A stretch of DNA of 42,565 nucleotides from Rhodospirillales bacterium Ga0074136 (GTDB taxonomy: Bacteria; Pseudomonadota; Alphaproteobacteria; Acetobacterales; Acetobacteraceae). Under the pieces are notes generated by a model. That model saw only the letters and a program-made list of their open reading frames with translations, made no database searches and was not told the origin of the DNA. Shown piece by piece: positions 1 to 8,572 of this stretch (the stretch's first letter is position 1; each line of letters begins with the position of its first letter). Position numbers and translations under genes: made by a program. The stretch is from NCBI GenBank assembly GCA_001464375.1, contig LNEW01000123.1:1-42565 (forward strand), written 5' to 3'.

Positions 1-2
1 CG

Positions 3-212
3 CGCATGGGCGGGCGCATTCCGCTGTTCGGCACCACCACGGGGCGCGCGATGGCGTTGACCTGGCAATCACGGCGGCTGCCCGGCGGCGGCAGCGAATT
101 CGCCTGCGCAGGCGATGTCGTCGCCACCATCACCTACGACGCCGCCGGCCGCTGGGTGGGCTTCGCCGCACGCGGCGAGGACGGCACCGACATCGTCTAC
201 GAGCCGGCATGA
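3..212 (+). CDS. DUF6134-like protein, C-terminal end only (partial)
   Basis: Only the last 70 codons are present and the frame is open to the left edge, so the gene starts outside the window. The visible tail has a TTTG turn followed by a strand-rich end with TYDAAGRWVGF and GTDIVYEP. This resembles my memory of the C-terminus of DUF6134 proteins, which are envelope proteins of unknown function. The stop overlaps the start of the photolyase downstream (ATGA), so the two are probably co-transcribed and translationally coupled. With this little sequence the family call is tentative, and no function can be given. Confidence 0.5.
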   Translation, partial: RMGGRIPLFGTTTGRAMALTWQSRRLPGGGSEFACAGDVVATITYDAAGRWVGFAARGEDGTDIVYEPA

Positions 213-1741
213 GCGGCGGCACGCTTCGGGTCGTACTGGGCGACCAGTGCTCGCGCGCGCTGTCGGCGCTGGAAGGGCTCGACCCCGCGACCGACACGGT
301 GCTGATGATGGAGGTGCAGTCCGAATGCACCTACGTGCCGCATCATCCGCAGAAGATCGTGCTGGTGCTCTCGGCCATGCGGCATTTCGCGCGCGCGCTG
401 GCCGCGCGCGGCGTGGCGGTGGACCATGTGCGGCTGGACGACCCGGCCAACACGCACTCCTTCGCCGGTGAGGTGGCGCGCGCCGTCGCACGGCACCGGC
501 CCGCACGCATCATCGCCACGCATCCGGGCGAATGGCGCGTGCTGGCGGACATGCAGGGCTGGGAAACCGCCACCGGCGTGCCGGTCGAGATTCGCGAGGA
601 CGACCGCTTCCTGTGCACCTTGCCGCGTTTCCGCGCCTGGGCGGCGGGCCGCAAGCAGTACCGCATGGAGTTCTTCTATCGGGAGATGCGGCGCGAGACC
701 GGCCTGCTGATGGAAGGCGACGATCCGGCCGGCGGGCAGTGGAACTACGACGCCGAGAATCGCTCCGCCCTGCCCAAGGGCATGCTGCCGCCGCCGCCGC
801 GCCGCTTCGCGCCCGATGCGATCACGCGCGAGGTGATGGCGCTGGTCGCGTCCCGCTTCGGGGCGCATTTCGGCGACGTCGAGGGCTTCGCCTGGCCGGT
901 CACGGCCAAGGACGCGACGGCCGCGCTGGACGCCTTCATCAAGGACCGACTGGCGTTGTTCGGCGACTACCAGGACGCGATGGCGGCGGGCCAGCCCACC
1001 ATGTTCCACGCGCTGGTCTCGACCAGCCTGAACGCCGGCCTGCTGGACCCGATGGAGGCCTGCCGCGCCGCCGAGGCCGCCTGGCGCGACGGCCGCGCGC
1101 CGCTCAACGCTGTCGAGGGCTTCATCCGCCAGATCCTCGGCTGGCGCGAATACGTGCGCGGCATCTACTGGCACCTGATGCCGGGCTATGCGCAGGGCAA
1201 TGCGCTGGAGGCGCACCGCCCGCTGCCGGGCTTCTACTGGGGCGGGCCGACCACGATGCACTGCATCGAACAGACCGTCGCGCAGACCCGTGACCTGGCC
1301 TATGCCCACCACATCCAACGCCTGATGGTGACCGGCAATTTCGCGCTGTTGGCCGGCCTCAGCCCGGCCGAGGTCAACGCATGGTACCTGGCCGTCTATG
1401 CCGATGCGTTCGAATGGGTGGAACTGCCCAACACGCAGGGCATGGCGATCCACGCCGATGGCGGGGTGATGGCGTCCAAGCCCTATGCGGCGTCGGGAGC
1501 GTACATCAACCGCATGTCCGATTACTGCGGCGGCTGCGCCCATGACGTGAAGCAGGCGACGGGGCCGCGCGCCTGCCCGTTCAATTTCCTGTATTGGGAC
1601 TTCATGGCGCGCCACGCCGACCGCTTCGCGAATAACCCGCGCATGGCCATGCCGCTACGCACGCTCGCGAGGATGGACCCGAAGAAGGTGGCGGCGATGC
1701 GCGGCGAGGCGGCACGCTTCCTGGCGACGCTCGACGGTTGA
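209..1741 (+). CDS. phrB: Fe-S cluster photolyase/cryptochrome (PhrB, FeS-BCP type)
   Basis: A 510-residue flavoprotein of the photolyase-related family that typically repairs (6-4) photoproducts with blue light. The N-terminal domain (about 1-170) begins with LRVVLGDQCS and the C-terminal helical FAD domain follows. Four cysteines fit the [4Fe-4S] ligands: C352, C440, C443 and C456. Their spacing, including C-x2-C-x12-C, matches Agrobacterium PhrB (C350, C438, C441, C454 as I recall) with a constant offset of two. The AHH pair at 367-368, before QRLMVTGNF, fits the active-site histidine region. The start overlaps the upstream stop by 4 bp. A second photolyase of a different class lies about 2.6 kb downstream on the other strand and is frameshifted, so this may be the working copy. 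Confidence 0.93.
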   Translation: MSGGTLRVVLGDQCSRALSALEGLDPATDTVLMMEVQSECTYVPHHPQKIVLVLSAMRHFARALAARGVAVDHVRLDDPANTHSFAGEVARAVARHRPARIIATHPGEWRVLADMQGWETATGVPVEIREDDRFLCTLPRFRAWAAGRKQYRMEFFYREMRRETGLLMEGDDPAGGQWNYDAENRSALPKGMLPPPPRRFAPDAITREVMALVASRFGAHFGDVEGFAWPVTAKDATAALDAFIKDRLALFGDYQDAMAAGQPTMFHALVSTSLNAGLLDPMEACRAAEAAWRDGRAPLNAVEGFIRQILGWREYVRGIYWHLMPGYAQGNALEAHRPLPGFYWGGPTTMHCIEQTVAQTRDLAYAHHIQRLMVTGNFALLAGLSPAEVNAWYLAVYADAFEWVELPNTQGMAIHADGGVMASKPYAASGAYINRMSDYCGGCAHDVKQATGPRACPFNFLYWDFMARHADRFANNPRMAMPLRTLARMDPKKVAAMRGEAARFLATLDG

Positions 1742-1784
1742 GCGGACGCGTTCCATCCTGTCGGTACGAATGCAGGAGGACCCC

Positions 1785-2555
1785 ATGGCCGACGACACCG
1801 AAATCGAGTGGATGAAGCTCACCTTCGCGGAGCTGAACGCCCGCGCAGCGGCGGATGCGCTGGTCATCGTGCCGGTCGCGTCGCTCGAGCAGCACGGGCC
1901 GCATCTGGCGACCGGCGTGGACATCGTCTGCGCGACCGGCGTGGCGCAGCGCGTCGCGCGCCGCATGATGGCGGCGGGCCATGCGGTGGTGGTGACCCCC
2001 TGCGTCTGGACCGGCCTCGCCGAGCACCATGTCCCCTTCGGCGGCACCGTGACGCTCGATTTCGAAGCCTTCTGCGCAGTGCTGCGCGGCGTGGTGCGTT
2101 CCGCCATGCGCGCCGGCTTCAAGCGCGTGATGTTGCTCAACGGCCATGGCGGCAATGCCGAGGCGGTGGCGGTGGTCGGCGGCGAATGCCAGGCCGAATT
2201 CGGCATCGCGGTCGCCGCCGGCACCTACTGGCACCTGGCCGGCGACGCCTTCGCACCCATCCTGGAGCGCCAGTCCAACGTGCTGCATGCCTGCGAGGCC
2301 GAAACCTCGATGATGATGGCCCTGATGCCCGAGGCCGTGCGCACCGACCGCCTGGCCGACGCGCATGGCCCGCATTCCACGCGCCCCGAAGGCCAGCCCG
2401 CTGCCATGATCCGCCGGCGGTCCTTCAAGGACATAACGCCGAGCGGGGTGGTCGGCGACGCGCGCGCGGCGAGCGCGGCGAAGGGCGAGGCGCTGCTCGC
2501 CGTCGCCGCCGAGCGGATCGCCGAGGAACTGGCGAACGCGAAGCTGTGGGGCTAG
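1785..2555 (+). CDS. Creatininase-family metal-dependent amidohydrolase
   Basis: A 256-residue protein of the creatininase / mycofactocin-MftE-like family, whose members hydrolyse cyclic or linear amides with a dinuclear metal site. Family landmarks are visible: SLEQHGPHLATGVD near residues 26-39 (metal-binding Glu, His and Asp), TGLAEHHVPFGGT in the middle, and LLNGHGGN around 125. The ATG at 1785 is chosen because AGGAGGA lies 5 bp before it; an earlier in-frame ATG at 1770 has no ribosome site. The gene stands alone between phrB and convergent ppk2. The substrate (creatinine, a formamide or another amide) cannot be told from sequence. Confidence 0.85.
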   Translation: MADDTEIEWMKLTFAELNARAAADALVIVPVASLEQHGPHLATGVDIVCATGVAQRVARRMMAAGHAVVVTPCVWTGLAEHHVPFGGTVTLDFEAFCAVLRGVVRSAMRAGFKRVMLLNGHGGNAEAVAVVGGECQAEFGIAVAAGTYWHLAGDAFAPILERQSNVLHACEAETSMMMALMPEAVRTDRLADAHGPHSTRPEGQPAAMIRRRSFKDITPSGVVGDARAASAAKGEALLAVAAERIAEELANAKLWG

Positions 2556-2565
2556 CGCAGCCGGG

Positions 2566-2590
2566 CGGGCGCCGCCGTCAGCGGCGCCCG
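2566..2590. terminator. Hairpin between convergent genes
   Basis: Two perfect 10-bp arms (CGGGCGCCGC and GCGGCGCCCG) enclose a 5-nt loop between the creatininase-family gene and ppk2, which converge here. The right arm overlaps the ppk2 stop region. There is no long T run on either side, so it is best read as a bidirectional GC-rich terminator or 3'-end stabiliser. Confidence 0.5.
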
Positions 2591-3543
2591 TTGCGCCGCT
2601 GCTCCGGGTGCAGCGTCTTGCCCAGGATATGCGTGCTGGCGCCGATCACATGCGCGGTCGATCCGACAATCAGCGGATCGGGCTCGTGCACCACCGCATC
2701 GTCCTTGCCGTCATACGGCAGGTTGAACAGGAAGTGGCGCATCGCCTCGATCCGCGCGCGGCGCTTGTCGTCCGACTTCACGATGATCCAGGGCGCGTCC
2801 GCGGTGTCCGTGTAGAAGAACATCGCCTCCTTCGCCTCGGTGTAGTCGTCCCACTTGTCGAGGCTCGCCTTGTCGATCGGCGACAGCTTCCATTGCTTCA
2901 GCGGGTCGGTCTCGCGCGCCGCGAAGCGGCGGTGCTGCTCGTCGCGCGTCACGCTGAACCAGTACTTGAAAAGCCGCAGGCCCGAACGGACCAGCATGCG
3001 CTCCAGTTCCGGCGCCTGGCGCATGAATTCCAGGTAGTCGGCGGCCGTGCAGAAGCCCATGACGCGCTCGACGCCCGCCCGATTGTACCAGGACCGGTCG
3101 AAGAACACGATCTCGCCGCCGCTCGGCAGGTGGCAGACATAACGCTGGAAGTACCATTGCGACCGCTCGTGGTCGGTCGGCTTCTCCAGCGCCACGATGC
3201 GCGCGCCACGCGGGTTCAGGTGTTCCATGAAGCGCTTGATGGTGCCGCCCTTGCCGGCGGCGTCGCGGCCTTCGAACAGCAGCGTGGCGCGCTCGTTGGC
3301 GGACTTGATCCAGTTCTGCGCCTTCAGCAGCTCGACCTGCAGCGGCATGATTCGCGCGGCGTAGTCCCTCTCGGTCAGCCGCGTCGCATAGGGGTAGGCC
3401 CCGGTTTCGAAGGCACGCCGCACCGCTTCCGGGTCGCGTGAGGGGCGATGCGTGCGACGCGGCGGCGCGCTGAGTGCCGCTGCCGCTTCCGTGATGGAAC
3501 GCGCACCCTGGTCGATGTCCTCGGGCCCCTTGTCCTGGTCCAT
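2578..3543 (-). CDS. ppk2: Polyphosphate kinase 2 (PPK2 family)
   Basis: A 321-residue cytoplasmic kinase that transfers phosphate between polyphosphate and nucleotides. The P-loop EGRDAAGKGG is at 91-100 and the Walker B/lid segment FFDRSWYNRAGVE follows at 147-159. Both are diagnostic of PPK2. The KYWFSV and ETDPLKQWKLSP blocks also fit. The first 45 residues are a polar, low-complexity extension. A strong GAGGAGG stands 4 bp before the ATG. It runs the same way as the metallophosphoesterase and the broken photolyase upstream, 39 bp away, so they may share a transcript. The preferred direction (making GTP/ATP from polyphosphate or the reverse) cannot be decided here. Confidence 0.93.
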   Translation of the reverse strand: MDQDKGPEDIDQGARSITEAAAALSAPPRRTHRPSRDPEAVRRAFETGAYPYATRLTERDYAARIMPLQVELLKAQNWIKSANERATLLFEGRDAAGKGGTIKRFMEHLNPRGARIVALEKPTDHERSQWYFQRYVCHLPSGGEIVFFDRSWYNRAGVERVMGFCTAADYLEFMRQAPELERMLVRSGLRLFKYWFSVTRDEQHRRFAARETDPLKQWKLSPIDKASLDKWDDYTEAKEAMFFYTDTADAPWIIVKSDDKRRARIEAMRHFLFNLPYDGKDDAVVHEPDPLIVGSTAHVIGASTHILGKTLHPEQRRNGRR

Positions 3544-3582
3544 GCATCCTCCTCGCGCGGCGCCCGGATCGGGCGACCGTCA

Positions 3583-4362
3583 TCAAACCGTCATCGACGC
3601 AGCCTGTCCTTGCGATGCATCAATTTCCGGTTGATCGAAGGGCAGGTCCTGCCAGGCAAGGGCGCCACCCTTGCCGGCGCCGGTATCCAGGAAGACCGCG
3701 CAGCCGCCGCGGGCGTTGGTCATCGTCAGCGGGCGTCCGTCCCGCGTTCGGTTGTCGTGCCCCACCATGACCGTCAGCCCGGCCGGAATGCGATCCACCC
3801 AGCCGATCAGGCGGATGGGAAACCCGTCGGGGCCCTGGCGACCCGTCACCTGGCCGAAGATCGCCCGTCCGACCAAGCCTTCCGGGCGGGTGCTGCCGGC
3901 ATCCGGCGGCGGCGCGTGCTGCAGCATGGCATCATGGAAGGCGGCATGGACGAACAGCCAGTGCCCGATCCGCAGCCAGGCCGGCGCGCGCCCGATCTCC
4001 TCGATGGCGCGTGCCGCGATGGCCGCGGCATCCGGCGCGGCGGCGATCTGGTCGAGCGTGCGGCCGAGCCCGGCCTTCTCGATCCGCACGGCGTCGCCCA
4101 GCAGCGCGCGCCGCAGCTTGTGGTCGTGGTTGCCCAGCAGGAACAGGCCGCGCCCGGCATCGATCATCGCGAAGGTGGCGCGCAGGACGGCCGGGTTGTC
4201 CGCGCCGTGGTCGGTCAGGTCGCCCAGCTGCACCACGAACAGCCGCGCGGCCTCGGCGCCAGCGATCGCGGCATCGAAGCCGCGCGCGTCGCCATGCACA
4301 TCCCCCACCACGCGCAATCCGCGGAAGCCCGCGGCGCGGAGGGAATCGATGCTCGGGCTCAC
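3583..4362 (-). CDS. Metallophosphoesterase (calcineurin-like)
   Basis: A 259-residue member of the calcineurin-like phosphoesterase fold with a two-metal active site. Motifs appear in the expected order: VVGDVHGD near the N-terminus (D-x-H), GDLTDHG, GNHDHK, then FVHAAFH and VGHDN in the C-terminal half. The GTG start overlaps the stop of the upstream photolyase frame (GTGA), which suggests coupling. The relation resembles bacterial PrpA/PnkP-like phosphatases. The substrate is unknown; protein, nucleotide or bis-nucleoside polyphosphate substrates are all possible. Because of a frameshift upstream, the photolyase N-terminal frame runs open into this gene; that fusion is not real. Confidence 0.85.
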   Translation of the reverse strand: MSPSIDSLRAAGFRGLRVVGDVHGDARGFDAAIAGAEAARLFVVQLGDLTDHGADNPAVLRATFAMIDAGRGLFLLGNHDHKLRRALLGDAVRIEKAGLGRTLDQIAAAPDAAAIAARAIEEIGRAPAWLRIGHWLFVHAAFHDAMLQHAPPPDAGSTRPEGLVGRAIFGQVTGRQGPDGFPIRLIGWVDRIPAGLTVMVGHDNRTRDGRPLTMTNARGGCAVFLDTGAGKGGALAWQDLPFDQPEIDASQGQAASMTV

Positions 4363-5766
4363 GCCGCCGCGGCGCCCTTGATGGCGGCGAAGGCGGCCAA
4401 TGCGCGCCCACGCCCTGCGGCGAGGTCCACCACGGGTGCCGGGTAGTCGCGCCCCAGCGCGATGCCCGCACCACGCAGCACGATGTCGGGCGCCTCGTGC
4501 GGGCGATGGATCCAGCGGTCGGGCAGCGCCGCCAACTCCGGGCACCATCGGCGCACGTAGCGGCCGGCGGCGTCGAACTTCTCGCCCTGCAGCACCGGGT
4601 TGAAGATGCGGAAATACGGCGCGGCATCCGCCCCGCAGCCGGCCACCCATTGCCAGGACGCGGCATTGGCCGCGAGGTCGGCGTCGACCAGCGTGTCCCA
4701 GAACCACGCCTCGCCGGCCTGCCAGGGTTGCAGCAGATGCTTCACCAGGAAGGACGCGGTGATCATGCGCACCCGGTTGTGCATCCAGCCGGTCTGCCAG
4801 AGCTGGCGCATCCCGGCATCGACGATGGGATATCCGGTACGGCCGCGCTGCCAGGCGCGCAGCTGCGCGGCATCGGGCTGCCAGGGGAAGCCGGCGAATT
4901 CCGTGCGCAGGGGGGTCTCCGGCATCTCCGGCCGATGCCAGAGCAGGTGGTGGGAGAATTCCCGCCACAGCAATTCCTTGAGGAAGGTCTCGAGGCCCTT
5001 GCCAGGCCTGGCGCGGCGAGATCTCGCCCAGGTGCAGGTGTGGCGACAGGCCGGATGTGCCCCAGGTCGCGCCCGGGTCGTTGCGACGGTCGGCATAGCC
5101 GGCGAGGCCGTGCTCCAGGAAGGCGGCCAGGCGCGCGGCGGCGCCGGCTTCGCCTGGCTGCCAGTGCTCGCCGAAGCCGGCGGACCAGTCCGGCTGCGGC
5201 GGCCGCGGCAGCAGGTCCAGCGCATCGAGTTGAAGCCCCTCGGGTGCGCTGGCCACGGCCGTGATCCGCTCCGGCGCGGGCAGCGGCGGCGCCAGCCCCT
5301 CCAGCAGCGCGAAGACGTTGCGCGAGAACGGCGTGTAGACGCCATACGGGGTGCCGGCGCCGGTGCGCACCTGGTGCGGTTGGTGCAGCAGCGCGGTGCG
5401 GTGCAGCACCAGGCTGGCGCCGGCTGATTCCAACGCGGCGTGGGTTTCGGCATCGCAGCGCCGTCCGGCGGGTTCGGTACGGCGGCCCGCGTGGATTTCG
5501 GTTGCGCCCGTGCGCGCCGCGAGGTCCGGGATCAGCCGGCGCGGATCGCCGCGCAGCAGCAACAGCGGCGCGCCGCGATCCGCCAGGTCCCGCCCCAGTG
5601 CTGCCAGGCTGTGGTGCAGCCACCAGCGCGCCGCGCCGCCGGGCGCCCAGGGCCCGTCCTCCAGGACATAGACTGGCAGGATGGGCCGCCCCGCCACGGC
5701 GGCCAGGGCGGGATGATCGGCCAGGCGCAGGTCCTGACGGAACCAGAGAATCGCAGCATCGGACAT
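4359..5766 (-). pseudogene. phrA: Class I deoxyribodipyrimidine photolyase, frameshifted
   Basis: This locus encodes a complete CPD photolyase split over two frames. From the ATG at 5766 the N-terminal cofactor domain reads normally (ILWFRQDLRLADHPAL to SPHLHLGEISPRQAW). Near 5000-5006 homology jumps by one base to the frame that ends at 4359, with GLETFLKELLWREFSHHLLW, GWMHNRVRMITASFLVKHLL, an ANAASWQW block and IFNPVLQGEKFD. These carry the FAD and DNA-binding signatures. One extra base or two missing bases explains the break. It could be a genuine pseudogene or a sequencing error. The second half ends at a GTGA overlap with the phosphoesterase. Confidence 0.88.
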
Positions 5767-5981
5767 GGGCCGAATGTAGGGCGCGCGGCGGCGGCGTCAC
5801 GGGCTTATAGTATGAGGGCACGCGCCTATACCCCGGGCCGCGCGGCCCCGCCCGCTTCGCCGTGGCGTCCCGCGACTGGGCGGGGCGCTCGCCGCCCTCG
5901 GCCCGCCGCCGTGCCAGGCCGCCTCCTGGCGCACCCCGCCCTGGTCGGCCATGGTGCCGGCGAAGTCCAAAGGGGGAACCG

Positions 5982-6944
5982 ATGCGCTGCCTGATCGCCT
6001 GCCTCGCCATGCTGGTCGCCGGCGTTCCGGCCTGGGCGCAGCCGGCCTATCCCGAACGCCCGGTGCGCATGGTCATTCCCTTCGCCCCGGGCGGCGCGGC
6101 CGACGTGGTCGGGCGCATCGTGGCACAGGGCATGGGCGAGGATCTCGGCCAGACCGTCGTGGTCGAGAACCGCGGCGGCAGCGGCGGCATCATCGGCTCC
6201 CAAGCTGCGCTGCAGGCGCCGGCGGATGGCTACACCATCGTGCTGCACACGCTGTCCTCCGGCGTCATGAATGCCGGGCTCTACGCCACCATGCCCTTCG
6301 ACCTGCGGCGCGCCTTCGCCCCGGTCGGGCTGGTCGGCACGGTGCCCAACATCATCGTGGTGAATCCCCGCGTCCAGGCGCAGACGCTGCAGGACCTGGT
6401 CGCGCTCGTGCGGGCCAACCCGGGGCGAATCACCTATGCCAGCTCGGGCCCCGGGACCATCGTCCATCTGTCCGGCCAGATGCTCGCCAACATGATCGGG
6501 GCCGAGATGGTGCACGTGCCCTATCGCGGCTCCGGCCCCGCGCTGGCGGACCTGATGGCGGGCACGGTCGATGTGATGGTGGACACGCTGCCGCCCTATG
6601 TCGCGCTGGTGCGCGAAGGGCGCGTGCGGGCGTTGGCGATGGCCACGCGCACCCGCAGCGCCGCGCTGCCCGATGTGCCGACCGCCGAGCAGGCCGGCCT
6701 GCCGGGCTACGAGACCTACAACTGGCACGCCGTGTTCGTGGCGACCGGCACGCCGGCGCCGATCGTCGCGCGGCTCGAACGCGCGCTGCGCAATGCCGTG
6801 GCGGCGCCCGCCACCCGCACCCGGCTGGTCGACCTGGGCGTCGAGCCGATCGGTGCCGGCGCGGCGGAACTGGAACGCTTCTGGGACGAGCAGTTCCGCA
6901 TCTGGATCCCCATCATCCGGGCCTCGGGCGCCACGGCGAACTGA
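5982..6944 (+). CDS. Bug-family (TctC) periplasmic substrate-binding protein
   Basis: A 320-residue extracytoplasmic receptor of the tripartite tricarboxylate transporter family. A signal peptide is clear: a short basic start, the hydrophobic stretch LIACLAMLVAGVPAW and AQP at the cleavage site. The mature start YPERPVRMVIPFAPGGAADV is the family signature, and PYRGSGPALADLMAGTVDVM is the second. The ATG at 5982 follows AGGGGG at a good distance. No TctA or TctB membrane partner is nearby, as is common for the many orphan Bug receptors in these bacteria. The ligand is probably a carboxylate, but it cannot be named. Confidence 0.92.
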   Translation: MRCLIACLAMLVAGVPAWAQPAYPERPVRMVIPFAPGGAADVVGRIVAQGMGEDLGQTVVVENRGGSGGIIGSQAALQAPADGYTIVLHTLSSGVMNAGLYATMPFDLRRAFAPVGLVGTVPNIIVVNPRVQAQTLQDLVALVRANPGRITYASSGPGTIVHLSGQMLANMIGAEMVHVPYRGSGPALADLMAGTVDVMVDTLPPYVALVREGRVRALAMATRTRSAALPDVPTAEQAGLPGYETYNWHAVFVATGTPAPIVARLERALRNAVAAPATRTRLVDLGVEPIGAGAAELERFWDEQFRIWIPIIRASGATAN

Positions 6945-6965
6945 GCGCAGCCGCGCGCGCCGCAC

Positions 6966-8567
6966 TCAGCCCGCGCGACCGGCGTCCAAGGCGCGGCGCA
7001 ACCCGGCCATCAGCGCGCTGCGCGCCGGATCGTCCGGCGCGCGTTCGATCGCGTCCTCGATCGCGAGCAGCAGCGCGGCGCGCGCATTGTGCCAGTCGGG
7101 CCGGCCGGCTGCCGCCGGGTCGGGGCGTCGCCGCGCCATGTCGCGCGGCACCGGCGCGCCGGAATCGGCCAGCACGAAGGCGTCGTCGAGCGTGGGCAGG
7201 AACACTTGGCCGGGGCGCGCCATGCCCTCGGCCAACAGCCGCTGCGACAGCGCCTCCATCGCTGGCGGTTCCCCGTGCACAAGAAACACGCCGCCGCCGA
7301 TCGGACCCCGCGCGGCAAGCCAGGCGGCAAGTTCCGGCGCATCGGCATGGCCGGAATAGTCACGGATCTCGCGGATCGTGGCGGCGACGCGGATCGTCTC
7401 GCCCTGGATGCGCACCTCGTTGCGCCCTTCCTGCAGGAGGCGGCCCAGCGTGCCCTCCGCCTGGTAGCCGGTCAGCAGCACCGTCGCGTTGGGCGACCAG
7501 AGCCAGCGCTTGAGGTGGTGGCGGATGCGTCCGGCATCGCACATGCCCGACCCGGCGACGACGATGTGGAAACCTTCCATGTGCGCGATGTGGCGCGACT
7601 GCTCGCCGCTCTCGGTGAAGTGCAGCAGGGGCGATCGCAGCGCGCGCTCCACCGATCGGCCGGCCTCGAGTTCGCCGGCATGTTCGAGGAAGACCTCCGT
7701 CGCGCGGATCGCCAGCGGGCTGTCCACGAAGATCGGCGCCTGCGGGATGCGCCCCGCCTGCATCAGCGAAACCAGGTCCCAGCAGATCTCCTGGGTGCGC
7801 TCCACGGCGAAGGCGGGGATCAGCAGCGCGCCTGCTAGGTTCGCCGCATCCGTCACCAGTCCGGCCAGCCTGTCGCGCCGTTCCGCTTCGCCGACGCAGG
7901 GCTTGTCCTCGTCGCCATAGGTCGATTCCAGGAACACGTGATGCAGCGCATCGGGCCCTTCCGGGTCGCGGTGGAAAGCGGTGCAGTCGGGCCCCAGGTC
8001 GCCCGAGACCAGCACGCGGACGGGCGCCTCGCCTTCATCCGTGATCTCCAGTTCGATCGAGGCCGAGCCCAGCATGTGCCCCGCATTCCACCAACGCGCC
8101 CGCACCCCGGGGAGGGGTTCGATCCAGCGATCCAGCGGCACCGTGCTGAAGGCGCCCAGCGCCGCGCTGGCGTCGTCGGCGGTGTAGATCGGCTCGACCT
8201 CGCCGCGCCCGCGACGGCGGTTGCGGCGGTTGAGCATCTCAACCTCCAGCTCCTGCACATGCCCGCTGTCGCGCAACATGATGGCACACAGGTCCACCGT
8301 CGGCCCGGTGGCATGGATGGGTCCGGCGAAGCCTTCCTTCACGAGGCGCGGCAGCAGGCCGGAGTGGTCGATATGCGCGTGCGTCAGCAGCACCGCGCCG
8401 ATCTCACGCGGGCGATACGGGAAGGGCTCCCAGTTCAGCGCCTTCAGGGTCTTCGGTCCCTGGAACAGGCCGCAATCGACCAGGAACCTGGCGCGCGATG
8501 TCTCGAACAGAAGCGACAGGCCGGTGACGGTGCGCGCTGCACCGCAGATGCGGACAGTGACGGGCAT
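6966..8567 (-). CDS. MBL-fold beta-CASP ribonuclease (CPSF-like)
   Basis: A 533-residue metallo-beta-lactamase protein with the RNA-specific beta-CASP insert. The zinc motif THAHIDH is at 62-68. LESTYGDED, SGMCDAGRIRHHLKRWL, GYQAEGTLGR and YSGHAD follow in order, as in Thermus TTHA0252 and archaeal CPSF-type nucleases. Such enzymes cut or trim RNA. About 70 residues after the last motif form an Ala/Arg-rich tail that is longer than in most relatives. The ATG lies 5 bp after the stop of the SDR gene, so the two form an operon. Both are divergent from fnr and could be under oxygen control through the site at 9459. Confidence 0.88.
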   Translation of the reverse strand: MPVTVRICGAARTVTGLSLLFETSRARFLVDCGLFQGPKTLKALNWEPFPYRPREIGAVLLTHAHIDHSGLLPRLVKEGFAGPIHATGPTVDLCAIMLRDSGHVQELEVEMLNRRNRRRGRGEVEPIYTADDASAALGAFSTVPLDRWIEPLPGVRARWWNAGHMLGSASIELEITDEGEAPVRVLVSGDLGPDCTAFHRDPEGPDALHHVFLESTYGDEDKPCVGEAERRDRLAGLVTDAANLAGALLIPAFAVERTQEICWDLVSLMQAGRIPQAPIFVDSPLAIRATEVFLEHAGELEAGRSVERALRSPLLHFTESGEQSRHIAHMEGFHIVVAGSGMCDAGRIRHHLKRWLWSPNATVLLTGYQAEGTLGRLLQEGRNEVRIQGETIRVAATIREIRDYSGHADAPELAAWLAARGPIGGGVFLVHGEPPAMEALSQRLLAEGMARPGQVFLPTLDDAFVLADSGAPVPRDMARRRPDPAAAGRPDWHNARAALLLAIEDAIERAPDDPARSALMAGLRRALDAGRAG

Positions 8568-8572
8568 GGCGC

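Noticed and set aside
3583..5766. A single 727-codon photolyase-phosphoesterase fusion protein
   Set aside because: Between the two homologous parts, about 200 codons have no photolyase similarity, while the correct photolyase residues appear in the neighbouring frame. The phosphoesterase also has its own GTG start with a coupled overlap.
5767..5981. Promoter for the divergent Bug gene and photolyase
   Set aside because: TTATAGTATGAG at about 5805 looks like a -10 region in either direction, but no -35 partner at 16-18 bp is visible, so it was not listed.
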